Shown: positions 35,200 through 42,438, counted from the first letter of the stretch. The stretch is DNA of 64,000 nucleotides from Polyangiaceae bacterium (GCA_023150915.1 JAKLKA010000006.1:51162-115161), one strand, 5' to 3'. Program-made: numbers and translations. The notes: generated from the sequence alone by a model not told the origin.

Positions 35200-35940
35200 T
35201 CAGCCTCGAGCGTGCGCCACGCCCGCGCCGGCTGGCGGGCGATTCGACTCTTTCACCAGCGGCATGGCCGAGGTCGGGCCACCGGGGTCGGCGGCCAGCA
35301 TCTCGGCCCACGCCTCGGACGAGGCCGTCAGCTCTTCGATCAGGTCGCCGATGCGCTTGTCGACGTAGTTGAAGCCGATGGTGGCCGGAATGGCGGCAAT
35401 CAAGCCGAAGGCGGTGGCGATCAACGCCTCGCCAATCGCCGGCGCCACCACCGGCAGCGACGCGCTCTTCTCGACGCCGATCTTGATGAAAGCGTTCATG
35501 ATGCCCCAGACCGTCCCGAACAGACCGATGAACGGCGTGGCCGAGGCAATGCTCGACAGCGTGGGCATCAGGCTCGAGGCGCGCTGCTGCTCGGACGCGA
35601 TGGCGCGCTTGGCCACGGCCATGAGCAGGTCGCTGGACAGATTGGGCGCGTGATGGCGCTTCGCGAGCTCCATCACCACGCGGCCGCCGGGAGATTCGCG
35701 GTGCTTGAGCGCCAGCGAAATCAGGTCCGACGAGCCGATCACCCGCTCGGCCTCGCGCTCGAACGCGTGTTGAGCCGACCTGAGCCGGCGCAGTTGCATG
35801 CTCTTCAGCAGCCAGATCACCCACACGCCGCTGGCGGCGACGATGAGCAGCAGCAGCACCACGAGCACGACGCCCGACGAGCCGAGCATCAGCGAGATGG
35901 GATTGAGCTGCACGTCGGCAGCGGGGGCGGCGAGCATCAT
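35200..35940 (-). CDS. tolQ: TolQ/ExbB-family proton channel protein
   Basis: 246 aa with three membrane helices (about 22-46, 130-155 and 168-190). The family core TPFIGLFGTVWGIMNAF and GEALIATAFGLIAAIPA is intact. TolQ and TolR convert the proton gradient into movement of the TolA-like protein. The C-terminus has a Pro-rich extension. It starts 3 nt after pal and belongs to the same transcript. Confidence 0.9.
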   Translation of the reverse strand: MMLAAPAADVQLNPISLMLGSSGVVLVVLLLLIVAASGVWVIWLLKSMQLRRLRSAQHAFEREAERVIGSSDLISLALKHRESPGGRVVMELAKRHHAPNLSSDLLMAVAKRAIASEQQRASSLMPTLSSIASATPFIGLFGTVWGIMNAFIKIGVEKSASLPVVAPAIGEALIATAFGLIAAIPATIGFNYVDKRIGDLIEELTASSEAWAEMLAADPGGPTSAMPLVKESNRPPAGAGVAHARG

Positions 35941-35943
35941 CGG

Positions 35944-36492
35944 TCAGTCGCCGAGCACCACGTCGACGCGGCGGTCCTTCAACCACGACCCCTCGTCGGT
36001 GCCCGTGGCGTCCATTTCACCCCGCGAAGTGGTCGCGATCTTGTCCCCGTTCATCCCCTTCTTGGCGATGAACCCCTTGACGTTGTCGGCCCGCTTGCCG
36101 CCCAGCACCATGTTGTACTCGGGCTCGCCGCGCGGGTCGGCGTGGCCGACCAGGCGCATCTCGCGCCCGGCCAGCGGACCGCTGGTGAAGCAGGTTGCCA
36201 GCTGCCCGAGCACCTTGTGGTCTTGCTCGCGCACGTTGGCCGAGTCGAAGGCGAAGTGCGCGTCGACGTCCGAGATGCCGCACGCCTTCTTGATCTCGTC
36301 GGAGATGTTGATCTGCGACTGCGACGGGTTGTCCCCGGGCTTCTCGCCGCCTTTTGCCGGGGCGGCCTTCTTGGCCGTGGCCGACGGCTCGTCCGTGCCG
36401 CCGGTGGGGGCGGTGGGGGGCTTCTTCTCGTCGCCGCCGCAGGCCGCCACGGCCAGGCTGGCGAACAGAATCCCGAACAGGGCTTGGTTCAT
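35944..36492 (-). CDS. pal: Peptidoglycan-associated lipoprotein Pal
   Basis: 182 aa from ATG 36492, preceded by a perfect AGGAGG 6 nt upstream. The signal ends in LAVAAC, followed by a Lys/Ala/Pro linker and an OmpA-like domain (about 75-182) with FAFDSANVREQD, LVGHADPRGEPEYNMVLGGKRAD and KDRRVDVVL. The Asp/Arg pair contacts meso-DAP in peptidoglycan. It is promoter-proximal in this operon, whereas most tol-pal clusters place pal last. Confidence 0.9.
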   Translation of the reverse strand: MNQALFGILFASLAVAACGGDEKKPPTAPTGGTDEPSATAKKAAPAKGGEKPGDNPSQSQINISDEIKKACGISDVDAHFAFDSANVREQDHKVLGQLATCFTSGPLAGREMRLVGHADPRGEPEYNMVLGGKRADNVKGFIAKKGMNGDKIATTSRGEMDATGTDEGSWLKDRRVDVVLGD

Positions 36493-36610
36493 TTCGATCC
36501 TCCTGAGATCCTCATGGAATGCGTCATGTCGCGGCGGCTCGCGCCACGGCGGGTGACCCCGAGGCGCCTTGTCGATAGCAGGTTTGCCCGCGGTCGCGAA
36601 ACCCCGCTTC

Positions 36611-36633
36611 CGCCCGGCGCATTCCGCCGGGCG
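36611..36633 (-). terminator. Hairpin between the tail-anchored protein gene and pal
   Basis: CGCCCGGCG-cattc-CGCCGGGCG is a perfect 9-bp GC stem with a 5-nt loop, 32 nt downstream of the stop of the gene at 36665-37003 and upstream of pal. No U-run follows on the minus strand, so it is either a weak terminator or an mRNA-stabilising element that separates the two units. Confidence 0.4.
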
Positions 36634-36664
36634 CCTAACCGCTCGAAAATCATGGGTGTTGTAA

Positions 36665-37003
36665 TCAGCGAACCAGGCTGATGTAGGCGACGAGCCCGAT
36701 GGTCCCGGCCAGCAAGATGACCAGCACCGCCAGCGCATTGGCGCGCCGCTTGACCACCGGCTCGGGCGTGCGCGCCACCTCGAGCGACGCCATCGCGATC
36801 GCCAAGATCGACTTCAGGCGCTTCTCGGCCTCGGGGCCGCGGTCGCGATCGCCCGCCATGCCGCGATAGCGCGCCCCCGCCTCGGCCAGCTTGCCGCGCT
36901 CGCGGCAGGCGTCGACGAAGGCGACGTGGGCCTTCTCTTCTTCCCAGTGATCGAGGCAGTTCTTCCACAGCGCCTCGATGGCAGGATCAGTCAACTCGGC
37001 CAT
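36665..37003 (-). CDS. Small tail-anchored membrane protein, unknown function
   Basis: 112 aa. The first 85 residues are charged and helical (PAIEALWKNCLDHWEEEKAH, ACRERGKLAEAGARYRG), like a short TPR/SEL1-like module. The last 20 residues (ALAVLVILLAGTIGLVAYISL) are a single membrane helix ending at the C-terminus. It is first in order after two other small unknown genes on the same strand. No named family is recognised. Confidence 0.6.
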   Translation of the reverse strand: MAELTDPAIEALWKNCLDHWEEEKAHVAFVDACRERGKLAEAGARYRGMAGDRDRGPEAEKRLKSILAIAMASLEVARTPEPVVKRRANALAVLVILLAGTIGLVAYISLVR

Positions 37004-37010
37004 CGCACCC

Positions 37011-37454
37011 TCAGAGACGAAGTTCCCTTCCCAGGCGGCGCGTGAGCGAAAAGTAGTCCTGCCGCGAGAGCGGCTGGTTGAGCACGTGGAAGTCCTTCCC
37101 CGTCAGCCCGACGCAGCCGAAGCAATAGTTGCAGCGCGAGAGCGACACGCAGCGCACCAGATAGCTGGAACTGGAGCAGCTTTCGCACTCGTTGCAGTGC
37201 TGGCACTGCAAGAGGCCGGTCGAGCCGCGGCAGTGCGACGAGTCGGTCGAGCCGCGGCAGCTCACACAATAGTTACAGCGCACCAGGCGCTCGGAGTCTC
37301 GGCAGAACGTGCACGACAGGCACGCCACGCAGCCGGTGCACTGCACGCAACCTTGGTTTTCACGCTGGCGCCCGTGAGCGGCCACCAGATCGTGCAGCCG
37401 GCGCTCGAAGTCGTGTGACGAGAGGTCCAGCGAGAGGGCGTCGCTCGGGGGCAT
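37011..37454 (-). CDS. Cysteine-rich protein with CxxC repeats
   Basis: 147 aa with 18 cysteines between residues about 36 and 115, spaced mostly as C-x-x-C (GCVQCTGCVACLSCTFC, CNYCVSC, CQHCNECESC, CNYCFGC). The repeating R-C-N-Y-C and R-C-V-S elements suggest tandem units of about 16-20 residues that could build a beta-helix or bind several metals. There is no signal peptide, so the cysteines are probably metal ligands in the cytoplasm. The C-terminal 30 residues are basic. No function is established. Confidence 0.7.
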   Translation of the reverse strand: MPPSDALSLDLSSHDFERRLHDLVAAHGRQRENQGCVQCTGCVACLSCTFCRDSERLVRCNYCVSCRGSTDSSHCRGSTGLLQCQHCNECESCSSSSYLVRCVSLSRCNYCFGCVGLTGKDFHVLNQPLSRQDYFSLTRRLGRELRL

Positions 37455-37466
37455 CGCCGAAGGGCC

Positions 37467-38060
37467 TCAGCCGCGGATCGCCCGCCTGAGCTCGGCCGCG
37501 GCGCTACGGATGGAAGCGTCCTCGGCGTACTCTTCCAGGCGGCGCAAGCGCTGCTCCATGATCGGGCGCTTGAACGCTGGCTCTTTGGCCACCAGCGTGG
37601 TCAAGACGTCGATGGCGGCCCGTGCGCGCTCTTCGTCGAAGTGATCGAGCAGCTGCAGTTGCAGCGGCTGCTCGGCCGGCAGCTCGAAGCCTTCGCGCAA
37701 CAGCTCGTCGGCGGCGCGGGTGATGGCGCCTCGGGTCTCGGAAGCCGCCAGGCGATCGAGCAGCCGCAGCCGCAGCTTCTCGCGGTCGTCGGCGCTGGCC
37801 TTGGTGACTTGCACGATGCGGGCCGTGCGCCGCGGCGCCGGCTGGGGCTCGGCCACGGGTGCCGCGGGCTCGGCCGCGAGCTTCACGGGCCGCACCGACT
37901 TGGGCGCGGCCGAGCTGGCGGACGGTGCCCGGGCAAGCAGGGGCGAGTTGGGGCGCCGAGCCGCGATCAAGATCGGCTCGGCCGTTGCTCGTGGCTCTGA
38001 TGAACGTGCTTTTCGCCTGCGCCGGCGGCCTCCGCCGGGTTTCTGGCGTTGCTGAAACAT
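37467..38060 (-). CDS. Basic-tailed helical protein, unknown function
   Basis: 197 aa. The N-terminus is very basic (KPGGGRRRRRKARSS), a Pro/Ala linker spans about 40-80, and the C-terminal 115 residues are helical with HEAT/armadillo-like spacing (RLLDRLAASETRGAITRAADELL, FDEERARAAIDVLTTLVAKEPAFKRP). The basic end could contact RNA or DNA. It begins a three-gene run of small unknowns ending at 36665. No named family is recognised. Confidence 0.6.
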   Translation of the reverse strand: MFQQRQKPGGGRRRRRKARSSEPRATAEPILIAARRPNSPLLARAPSASSAAPKSVRPVKLAAEPAAPVAEPQPAPRRTARIVQVTKASADDREKLRLRLLDRLAASETRGAITRAADELLREGFELPAEQPLQLQLLDHFDEERARAAIDVLTTLVAKEPAFKRPIMEQRLRRLEEYAEDASIRSAAAELRRAIRG

Positions 38061-38300
38061 GGTCTGTCCCTTCTGCTACGGGCACCGACCTGGCGGCCGC
38101 GTAGCACCCGGTGGACATCGTTCCCCGACTCGGACGCGGTTCGCGTCGCCGAGCCCGACCCACCAGACCTTTGGTCAATAGCACAGGGTTTGGGCCTCGC
38201 ATCCCCAAAATCATCGAAATCGCGCCGCCCCGGTCCGGATCGCTCGACCGGGGCCCCGCGCGAAGCTAAGGTCCCGCCCGGCTCCGCCCGGGGAGGCTCG

Positions 38301-39224
38301 ATGCTCGAATACGGTAAGAAAGTCTGGAAAGACGGCGAGATCAGCGACTGGCAGTCGGGCGGCAATCTGTCGCTCTTGACCCACACGCTGCACTACGGCG
38401 TCGGCGCCTTCGAGGGTATTCGCGCCTACCAACGGGCACGGGGCGAGACCGCGATCTTCCGCCTGCGCGAGCACATCGATCGGCTGTTCGACTCGTGCCA
38501 CCTGGTGCTGATGAAGCCCACGGTCACCCGCGACCAGGTGGTGCAGGGCTGCGTCGACGTGCTGCGCGAGAACAAGATGGCGCAGGCGTACCTGCGCCCC
38601 ATTGCGCTCATCGCCGACGGCGCCATGGGCGTGTACGCCCCGAAGAACCCGGTCGCCACCTACATCGCGGCTTGGAAGTGGGGCACCTATCTCGGACCGG
38701 AAGCACTCGAGAAGGGCATCCGCTGCATGGTGTCGTCGTTCTCGCGGCACCACATCAACGTGGCCTTCGCCAAGGGCAAGCTGGTGGGCCAATACATCAA
38801 CAGCGTGATGGCCAAGCAAGAGGCGAAGCTCGCGGGCTTCGACGAGGCCATCTTGACCGACGTGAACGGTTACGTGAGCGAAGGCTCGGGCGAGAACATC
38901 TTCATCGTCAAGGGCGGCAAGGTGATCACGCCGCCGCTCGCCGCGTCCATCCTTGCGGGCATCACCCGCGACACGGTGATGACGCTGGCGCGCGAGGAAG
39001 GTCTGGTCGTCACCGAGCAGTTCATCACGCGCGACGAGCTGCACCTGGCCGACGAGGTGTTCTTGACCGGCACCGCCGCGGAAATCACGCCGGTCCGCGA
39101 GATCAACCATCGCGCCATCGGCTCGGGCCAGATGGGCCCGATCACCCGGGCGCTTCAGACGCGCTACTTCGACGTGGTGAAGGGCAGCGACGACTCCCAT
39201 CCCGAGTGGCTGACGCGGGTGTGA
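38301..39224 (+). CDS. ilvE: Branched-chain amino acid aminotransferase
   Basis: 307 aa, as for E. coli IlvE; the ATG has a GGGAGG about 4 nt upstream. Class IV aminotransferase motifs are clear: HYGVGAFEGIRAY near residue 32, the PLP Lys in AKGKLVGQYINS (about 157), and LTDVNGYVSEGSGENIFIV (about 188-206). It catalyses the last step of Leu/Ile/Val synthesis with glutamate. The 240-bp upstream gap holds imperfect inverted repeats (for example GACCTTTGGTC) but no leader peptide was recognised. A lipoprotein gene is coupled downstream by GTGA. Confidence 0.95.
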   Translation: MLEYGKKVWKDGEISDWQSGGNLSLLTHTLHYGVGAFEGIRAYQRARGETAIFRLREHIDRLFDSCHLVLMKPTVTRDQVVQGCVDVLRENKMAQAYLRPIALIADGAMGVYAPKNPVATYIAAWKWGTYLGPEALEKGIRCMVSSFSRHHINVAFAKGKLVGQYINSVMAKQEAKLAGFDEAILTDVNGYVSEGSGENIFIVKGGKVITPPLAASILAGITRDTVMTLAREEGLVVTEQFITRDELHLADEVFLTGTAAEITPVREINHRAIGSGQMGPITRALQTRYFDVVKGSDDSHPEWLTRV

Positions 39225-39862
39225 GCCTCTCGCTCCGCGCCGCTCTTGCGCTGGCGCTGGCCTGCGTTGCGTGTGCTGCCACGCCGGCGCAGGCGCCACC
39301 GCCCGCGCCGCCGCCTGCGCCGCCGCCCGCCCCGAAGAGCCAGGTCGGCATCGCGGATCGGGCCTGGGGCAGCGCCAAGAGCGCGCGCTTCTCGCTCAGC
39401 GTGGCGTTGCCCGAGCGCGAGCGCTGGCAGATCGAGGACGTGCGCGAGGCCTGGTGGACGGCGCGCCACGCCCCCAGCGCCTCCGAGCTGTCGGTCAAGA
39501 CCTGGCGCACGTCGCGCCTTTCCCGTCGCGAAGACTGCCTGAAGCAAATCGCGCTCTGGCGGCCGAAGGCGCCGAACCCCGAGACCGAGCCCGCGACCGT
39601 GGTCGACCGCCGCACGCTCGAGTCCCCCGCGGGCTACCAGACCGAGCTCACGGTGGGCGTGAGGCGGGCCGGAGCGGGCGGTGAGCTCGAGGGCTACGCG
39701 CTGGCCGTCGGTCACACCATCGGGCAGTGCTACGCCGCGCTCTACACCACGCGCGCGCGCGGCACGAACGCCGAGGCCACGCTGGGCACGCGCCTGGCGC
39801 TCTTCGGTGACGCGGTGCTGCCCCGCATCGAGCGCATCGGCATCGAAGACCGCGTTCGGTGA
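39221..39862 (+). CDS. Putative lipoprotein, unknown function
   Basis: 213 aa from a GTG overlapping the ilvE stop (GTGA). The N-terminus is a lipoprotein-like signal (ALALALACVACAA) followed by a Pro/Ala repeat (about 22-37). The remaining 170 residues alternate strands and helices (ARFSLSVALPERERWQIEDV, GYQTELTVGVRR, GYALAVGHTIGQCYAALYTT). It looks like a small secreted domain of the type found repeatedly in myxobacteria. The link to ilvE is probably only transcriptional. Confidence 0.65.
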   Translation: MSLSLRAALALALACVACAATPAQAPPPAPPPAPPPAPKSQVGIADRAWGSAKSARFSLSVALPERERWQIEDVREAWWTARHAPSASELSVKTWRTSRLSRREDCLKQIALWRPKAPNPETEPATVVDRRTLESPAGYQTELTVGVRRAGAGGELEGYALAVGHTIGQCYAALYTTRARGTNAEATLGTRLALFGDAVLPRIERIGIEDRVR

Positions 39863-39930
39863 GAGCGACGGCCATCGCAGAGAGTGGCCAGCAAGCGCGG
39901 ACGCACTACGACGTGCGCGCCAGCCAGCAG

Positions 39931-40019
39931 TGCTCGAGGAGAGAGTCGAACTCACACGCCCGCGAAGGGGCGCCAGGGGTCTCCCGCCTGGTGCGTCTTT
40001 CCTTTTCCGCCACTCGAGC
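39931..40019 (-). tRNA. tRNA-Leu-like gene with enlarged anticodon loop
   Basis: The 89-nt RNA has a perfect 7-bp acceptor stem (GCTCGAG/CTCGAGC), a Leu-type D-arm (GCGGAA...GACGC), a long variable arm (CGCCC/GGGCG), a T-arm with TTCGA, and discriminator A. All of this fits type II tRNA-Leu. The anticodon stem is CCAGG/CCTGG, but the loop between is nine nt (CGGGAGACC) instead of seven and lacks U33; GAG sits in its centre. CCA is not encoded. Either a decayed tRNA-Leu(GAG) or an unusual tRNA-like RNA. Confidence 0.5.
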
Positions 40020-40141
40020 GAAGAATTGCCCGTTTTGCGTCCGGGCCAGACGGGCAACGACTCGGCGGTGCGCGGGTGCCGCGCTCTTCGCTGCGGCCTC
40101 GGGCTTGGGGGGAGGGCCCGCGCAGAAGTCGTGCCAGGGTT

Positions 40142-40672
40142 TCAGGCGACGCCGATTCGCGGCAGGGCCGCCGTGAAGTCACGCCACTCGGCCGGCGCGG
40201 TGTCCGGGTCGATGAGCGGCGGCATCAGCGGCATCGAGGTCGGGCGGTAGGGTGGCTTGTTCGGCCACATGCCCGACTCGTCCGGCGTCTTGTTCGCCTT
40301 TTGGGCGTTGCACGGCGCGCACGCCGTCACGATGTTCTCCCACTCCGTACGGCCACCGCGCGAACGCGGCAGCACGTGATCGCAAGTGAGCTTGGACATC
40401 GGCAGCTTCAGCTTGCAGTACGCACAGGTGAAGTCGTCGCGAACATGGACGTTTCGTCGCGAGAACCTCACGCCGGGCTTGGCCCGGCCGACCTTGCGAC
40501 GGAGCCGCACGACCGCAGGCATGCGCAGGGTCGTGGACGGCGAGCGGATCTCGTCGTCGTACGACACCACGACGTCGACCTTGCCGAGGTAAGACAGCGT
40601 GACCGCGTCTTCCCAGCGGATCACCTTGTGCGGGAAGTACCAGGGGGTGAGCACGAGGGTTCTCGTGTGCAT
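40142..40672 (-). CDS. HNH endonuclease family protein
   Basis: 176 aa. The N-terminal part (TLVLTPWYFPHKVIRWEDAV, LSYLGKVDVVVSYDD) is the usual pre-domain of stand-alone bacterial HNH proteins. The nuclease core has two zinc knuckles CAYC and CAPC around DHVLPRSRGG and the WENIVTAC segment. It is thus a complete HNH nuclease. The gene lies 36 nt after a tRNA-Arg-like gene and 123 nt before a tRNA-Leu-like gene, all on the same strand. Target unknown; such proteins are often housekeeping rather than mobile. Confidence 0.9.
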   Translation of the reverse strand: MHTRTLVLTPWYFPHKVIRWEDAVTLSYLGKVDVVVSYDDEIRSPSTTLRMPAVVRLRRKVGRAKPGVRFSRRNVHVRDDFTCAYCKLKLPMSKLTCDHVLPRSRGGRTEWENIVTACAPCNAQKANKTPDESGMWPNKPPYRPTSMPLMPPLIDPDTAPAEWRDFTAALPRIGVA

Positions 40673-40707
40673 GATGGGACCTACTTTCGGGTTCTTCGTT
40701 TCGAGGT

Positions 40708-40785
40708 TGGCCTCCCTGCTTGGAGTCGAACCAAGCGCAATCGGTTTCGTAGACCAAAGCCTGCAAGATCCGGCAGGACAGGGAG
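40708..40785 (-). tRNA. tRNA-Arg(ACG)-like gene with encoded CCA
   Basis: Acceptor stem CTCCCTG/CAGGGAG (7 bp), discriminator G, then CCA at 40710-40708. The T-arm is CTTGG-TTCGACT-CCAAG, perfect. The anticodon arm is TTGGT-CTACGAA-ACCGA, giving anticodon ACG in the loop context seen in tRNA-Arg. The D-arm is odd: CCTGC/GCAGG with an 8-nt loop that lacks A14. Total 75 nt plus CCA. The fold is good enough to expect an expressed tRNA or tRNA-like RNA; identity is read from the anticodon only. Confidence 0.55.
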
Positions 40786-40801
40786 AGTCACTGACAATCA
40801 G

Positions 40802-40873
40802 CGCCCGCGAAGGGAATCGAACCCTCCTCGTCGGATCGACAATCCGGTCGCCTCACCAGATGCGTACGCGGGC
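40802..40873 (-). tRNA. tRNA-Asp(GTC)-like gene
   Basis: 72 nt: acceptor GCCCGCG/CGCGGGC (7 bp), D-arm with T8, GG and A21 in place, anticodon arm CCGGA-TTGTCGA-TCCGA (one A-C mismatch at the base; anticodon GTC after U33), and T-arm GAGGG-TTCGATT-CCCTT. Discriminator G as in tRNA-Asp; CCA is not encoded. The sequence is unlike a typical bacterial tRNA-Asp in its stems but all landmark bases are right. Confidence 0.65.
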
Positions 40874-40994
40874 AGCTCGAGCAGCCGTGGCGGGCTGCCA
40901 TGAGCACGGGTTTTCAAAGAGCAAGGCGTGCGCGCACGCGGACAAACCTCTGCCGACGCTCTGCGCCGACGAGAGCGGGCAGGCCAAATGCAAA

Positions 40995-41026
40995 GAAGCC
41001 GCCTGGTGGGTCACCGAGGCGGCTTC
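40995..41026 (-). terminator. Terminator hairpin after the 46-codon ORF
   Basis: On the minus strand GAAGCCGCCT, a 12-nt loop, then AGGCGGCTTC and TTTGCATTT. The 10-bp stem and T-rich tail fit an intrinsic terminator. It lies 32 nt after the small ORF stop and before the tRNA-Asp-like gene. It shares the stem core and the TGCATTTGG tail with the hairpin at 41309-41338. Confidence 0.55.
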
Positions 41027-41057
41027 TCGCGAGCTGCGATGGGATCGCGCGCCGCCC

Positions 41058-41198
41058 CTAGGTGGTGACCTCCTGACCTTCGAGAGTGCAATCGTCGAAT
41101 GCGCCGATGCCCCACGACGTGCTCAGCACACGCGTGGAGGCGCCGCGGCTCATCCGATACGGATGCAACTCGGCGGTGGTTGGTTTCCTGAAAGACAT
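41058..41198 (-). CDS. Small ORF, 46 codons (unit 1)
   Basis: ATG 41198 with an AGAGAGAA stretch about 6 nt upstream; the product starts MSFRKPTTAELHPYR and ends FDDCTLEGQEVTT. It is followed by a good terminator, and a similar ORF-terminator unit lies just upstream, so the frame is more than chance. The basic N-terminal half, single Cys and hydrophilic tail could fit a peptide precursor or a small regulatory protein, but no maturation enzymes are adjacent and no family is recognised. Confidence 0.4.
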   Translation of the reverse strand: MSFRKPTTAELHPYRMSRGASTRVLSTSWGIGAFDDCTLEGQEVTT

Positions 41199-41308
41199 GT
41201 TTGGTTCTCTCTGACGAGTGAGTCGGCGATTCGATTCGCGGCGAGTGACGATTGTTCCCGTTGCCTGAAAAAGCGCCGATTTCGCCTGGAAATCGGCCCC
41301 AAATGCAG

Positions 41309-41338
41309 CGAGGCCGCCGGGGTTCCCTGGCGGCCTCG
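41309..41338 (-). terminator. Terminator-like hairpin after the 25-codon ORF
   Basis: CGAGGCCGCC, a 10-nt loop, GGCGGCCTCG: a perfect 10-bp stem, followed on the minus strand by CTGCATTTGG. The tail has only a short T-run, so termination may be partial. It is paralogous by eye to the hairpin at 40995-41026 and closes the upstream copy of the tandem unit. Confidence 0.5.
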
Positions 41339-41367
41339 TGAGCACTCGCTACGCGCTCCGATGACCG

Positions 41368-41445
41368 CTAGGTCTCGCCTCCGACGCTGCGTCGATCGCA
41401 AGCGAACGACGCGAGTTGGGTCTGGGTGATCACGTGCGTGAACAT
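41368..41445 (-). CDS. Small ORF, 25 codons (unit 2)
   Basis: ATG 41445 begins about 7-8 nt after the expected transcription start of a strong promoter, so the message would be almost leaderless. The product starts MFTHVITQTQ and ends ACDRRSVGGET. The nucleotides around the stop (GGAGG...ACCTAG) and the downstream hairpin resemble those of the 46-codon ORF. It may be a real micropeptide, or the transcript may be a small RNA with no coding role. Confidence 0.3.
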   Translation of the reverse strand: MFTHVITQTQLASFACDRRSVGGET

Positions 41446-41458
41446 TCGAACGAGCTTC

Positions 41459-41487
41459 AGATTACGCGAGCACCGTCGACTTGTCAA
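41459..41487 (-). promoter_or_regulatory. Near-consensus sigma70 promoter
   Basis: On the minus strand TTGACA (41487-41482), a 17-nt spacer, TAATCT (41464-41459). The -35 matches consensus exactly and the -10 misses one important position. Such a strong box is rare in this GC-rich window. It drives leftward transcription into the small ORFs and, if read-through occurs, the tRNA-like genes and HNH gene. Confidence 0.65.
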
Positions 41488-41537
41488 ACCGCGACCGCGC
41501 TCACGGGTCGAACCGCACGCAGCAGGTCGGTGAACCT

Positions 41538-42311
41538 TCACTTGGCGGCCGGCACGCACACGCTGCCGGTTGTGCCGGACTCGACGAAGGTGGCGTCCGC
41601 CTTGCACGACGCGGCCACGTCCGCGCCGCGGCAGGCCGCGCAGTCGCCGGGCGCAGCACAGCTGCGCGCGCAGTAGCTCGAGCTGCCGTTCTTCACGCAC
41701 AGCGAGCCGGTGGGGCAGTCGGCGTTGGCGGCGCAGTCTTGCTTGCCGCAGTACCCACCCTGGAAGCTGGTCAAGCACGTCAGGCCCGCGTCGCATTCGG
41801 CATCCACGCCGCACGACTCGCCCACGCCACAGGCGGTGGGGAAGCAGACCTTCTTGTTCTCTTTGCCGCCGCCGGTGGAGCGGCAGCCGAAGTCGGGGTG
41901 GACGTTGTCTCGGCAATACTGCTCGCTGTCGGCCCCACCGAGGTCGGCGTCTTCGCAGCTCAAGAAGCACATCTTCTTGCCCGTGGACTCGAAGGGGGCG
42001 CACACCTGTTTCAGCCCCGTCTTGCACTCGCCCTCGATGGCGCAGCAGTCGGCGTCGGTGGTACACAGATGCGTGCAGTAGCCCTCGTCCGTGCGGTCGA
42101 GGCACAGGGCCTCGCCTTTCAGCGCTGAAGCGTCGATCTCGTCGAAGCAATCCGTGGCTGCCTTGCACACCGAGCCGACGTTGTCCGGGCTGCCGCCTCC
42201 GGTGCCCCCGCTGCCGCCCCCGCCCCCGTCGTCGTCGTCGGAACCGCAGGCTGCGGCGAACGCGGTCAGCGAAACCAAGAGCGAGGCGGCGAGCAGCGTG
42301 GTCTTACGCAT
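41538..42311 (-). CDS. Cys-rich lipoprotein
   Basis: 257 aa. The signal ends in FAAAC, followed by an Asp and Gly tether (about 20-42) and about 24 cysteines in short disulfide-type modules (CTTDADCCAIEGEC, CGVGESCGVDAECDAGLTC, CAANADCPTGSLC). The D-x-D-C-x-x-G motif recurs, as in other myxobacterial surface proteins such as the one at 30556-31395. No catalytic domain. Single gene with its own upstream gap of 127 nt. Confidence 0.8.
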   Translation of the reverse strand: MRKTTLLAASLLVSLTAFAAACGSDDDDGGGGGSGGTGGGSPDNVGSVCKAATDCFDEIDASALKGEALCLDRTDEGYCTHLCTTDADCCAIEGECKTGLKQVCAPFESTGKKMCFLSCEDADLGGADSEQYCRDNVHPDFGCRSTGGGKENKKVCFPTACGVGESCGVDAECDAGLTCLTSFQGGYCGKQDCAANADCPTGSLCVKNGSSSYCARSCAAPGDCAACRGADVAASCKADATFVESGTTGSVCVPAAK

Positions 42312-42438
42312 GCCTCGAGCCTAGCGCGGGCAGAGGGCGTGCTCCAAGTCCCAGAGGCCGGCAGAGCGCGTGGCTCGAGGTCACCCTTCATCGCCCGACT
42401 CCAGCTTCTCACCCGCCAAGCTCGGCCAAGCGCGACGC

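Noticed and set aside
38061..38300. Attenuator or T-box in front of ilvE
   Set aside because: Only imperfect inverted repeats are present; no leader peptide with Leu/Ile/Val codons and no U-tracted terminator could be found.
40142..40672. HNH gene as proof of a group I intron or homing element
   Set aside because: No intron core or interrupted gene is visible, and stand-alone HNH proteins of this type are common housekeeping genes; only the tRNA-like context is unusual.
41368..42168. Minus-strand 266-aa frame overlapping the Cys-rich lipoprotein
   Set aside because: It is the out-of-frame shadow of the lipoprotein gene; only its last 25 codons, with their own promoter, are considered.
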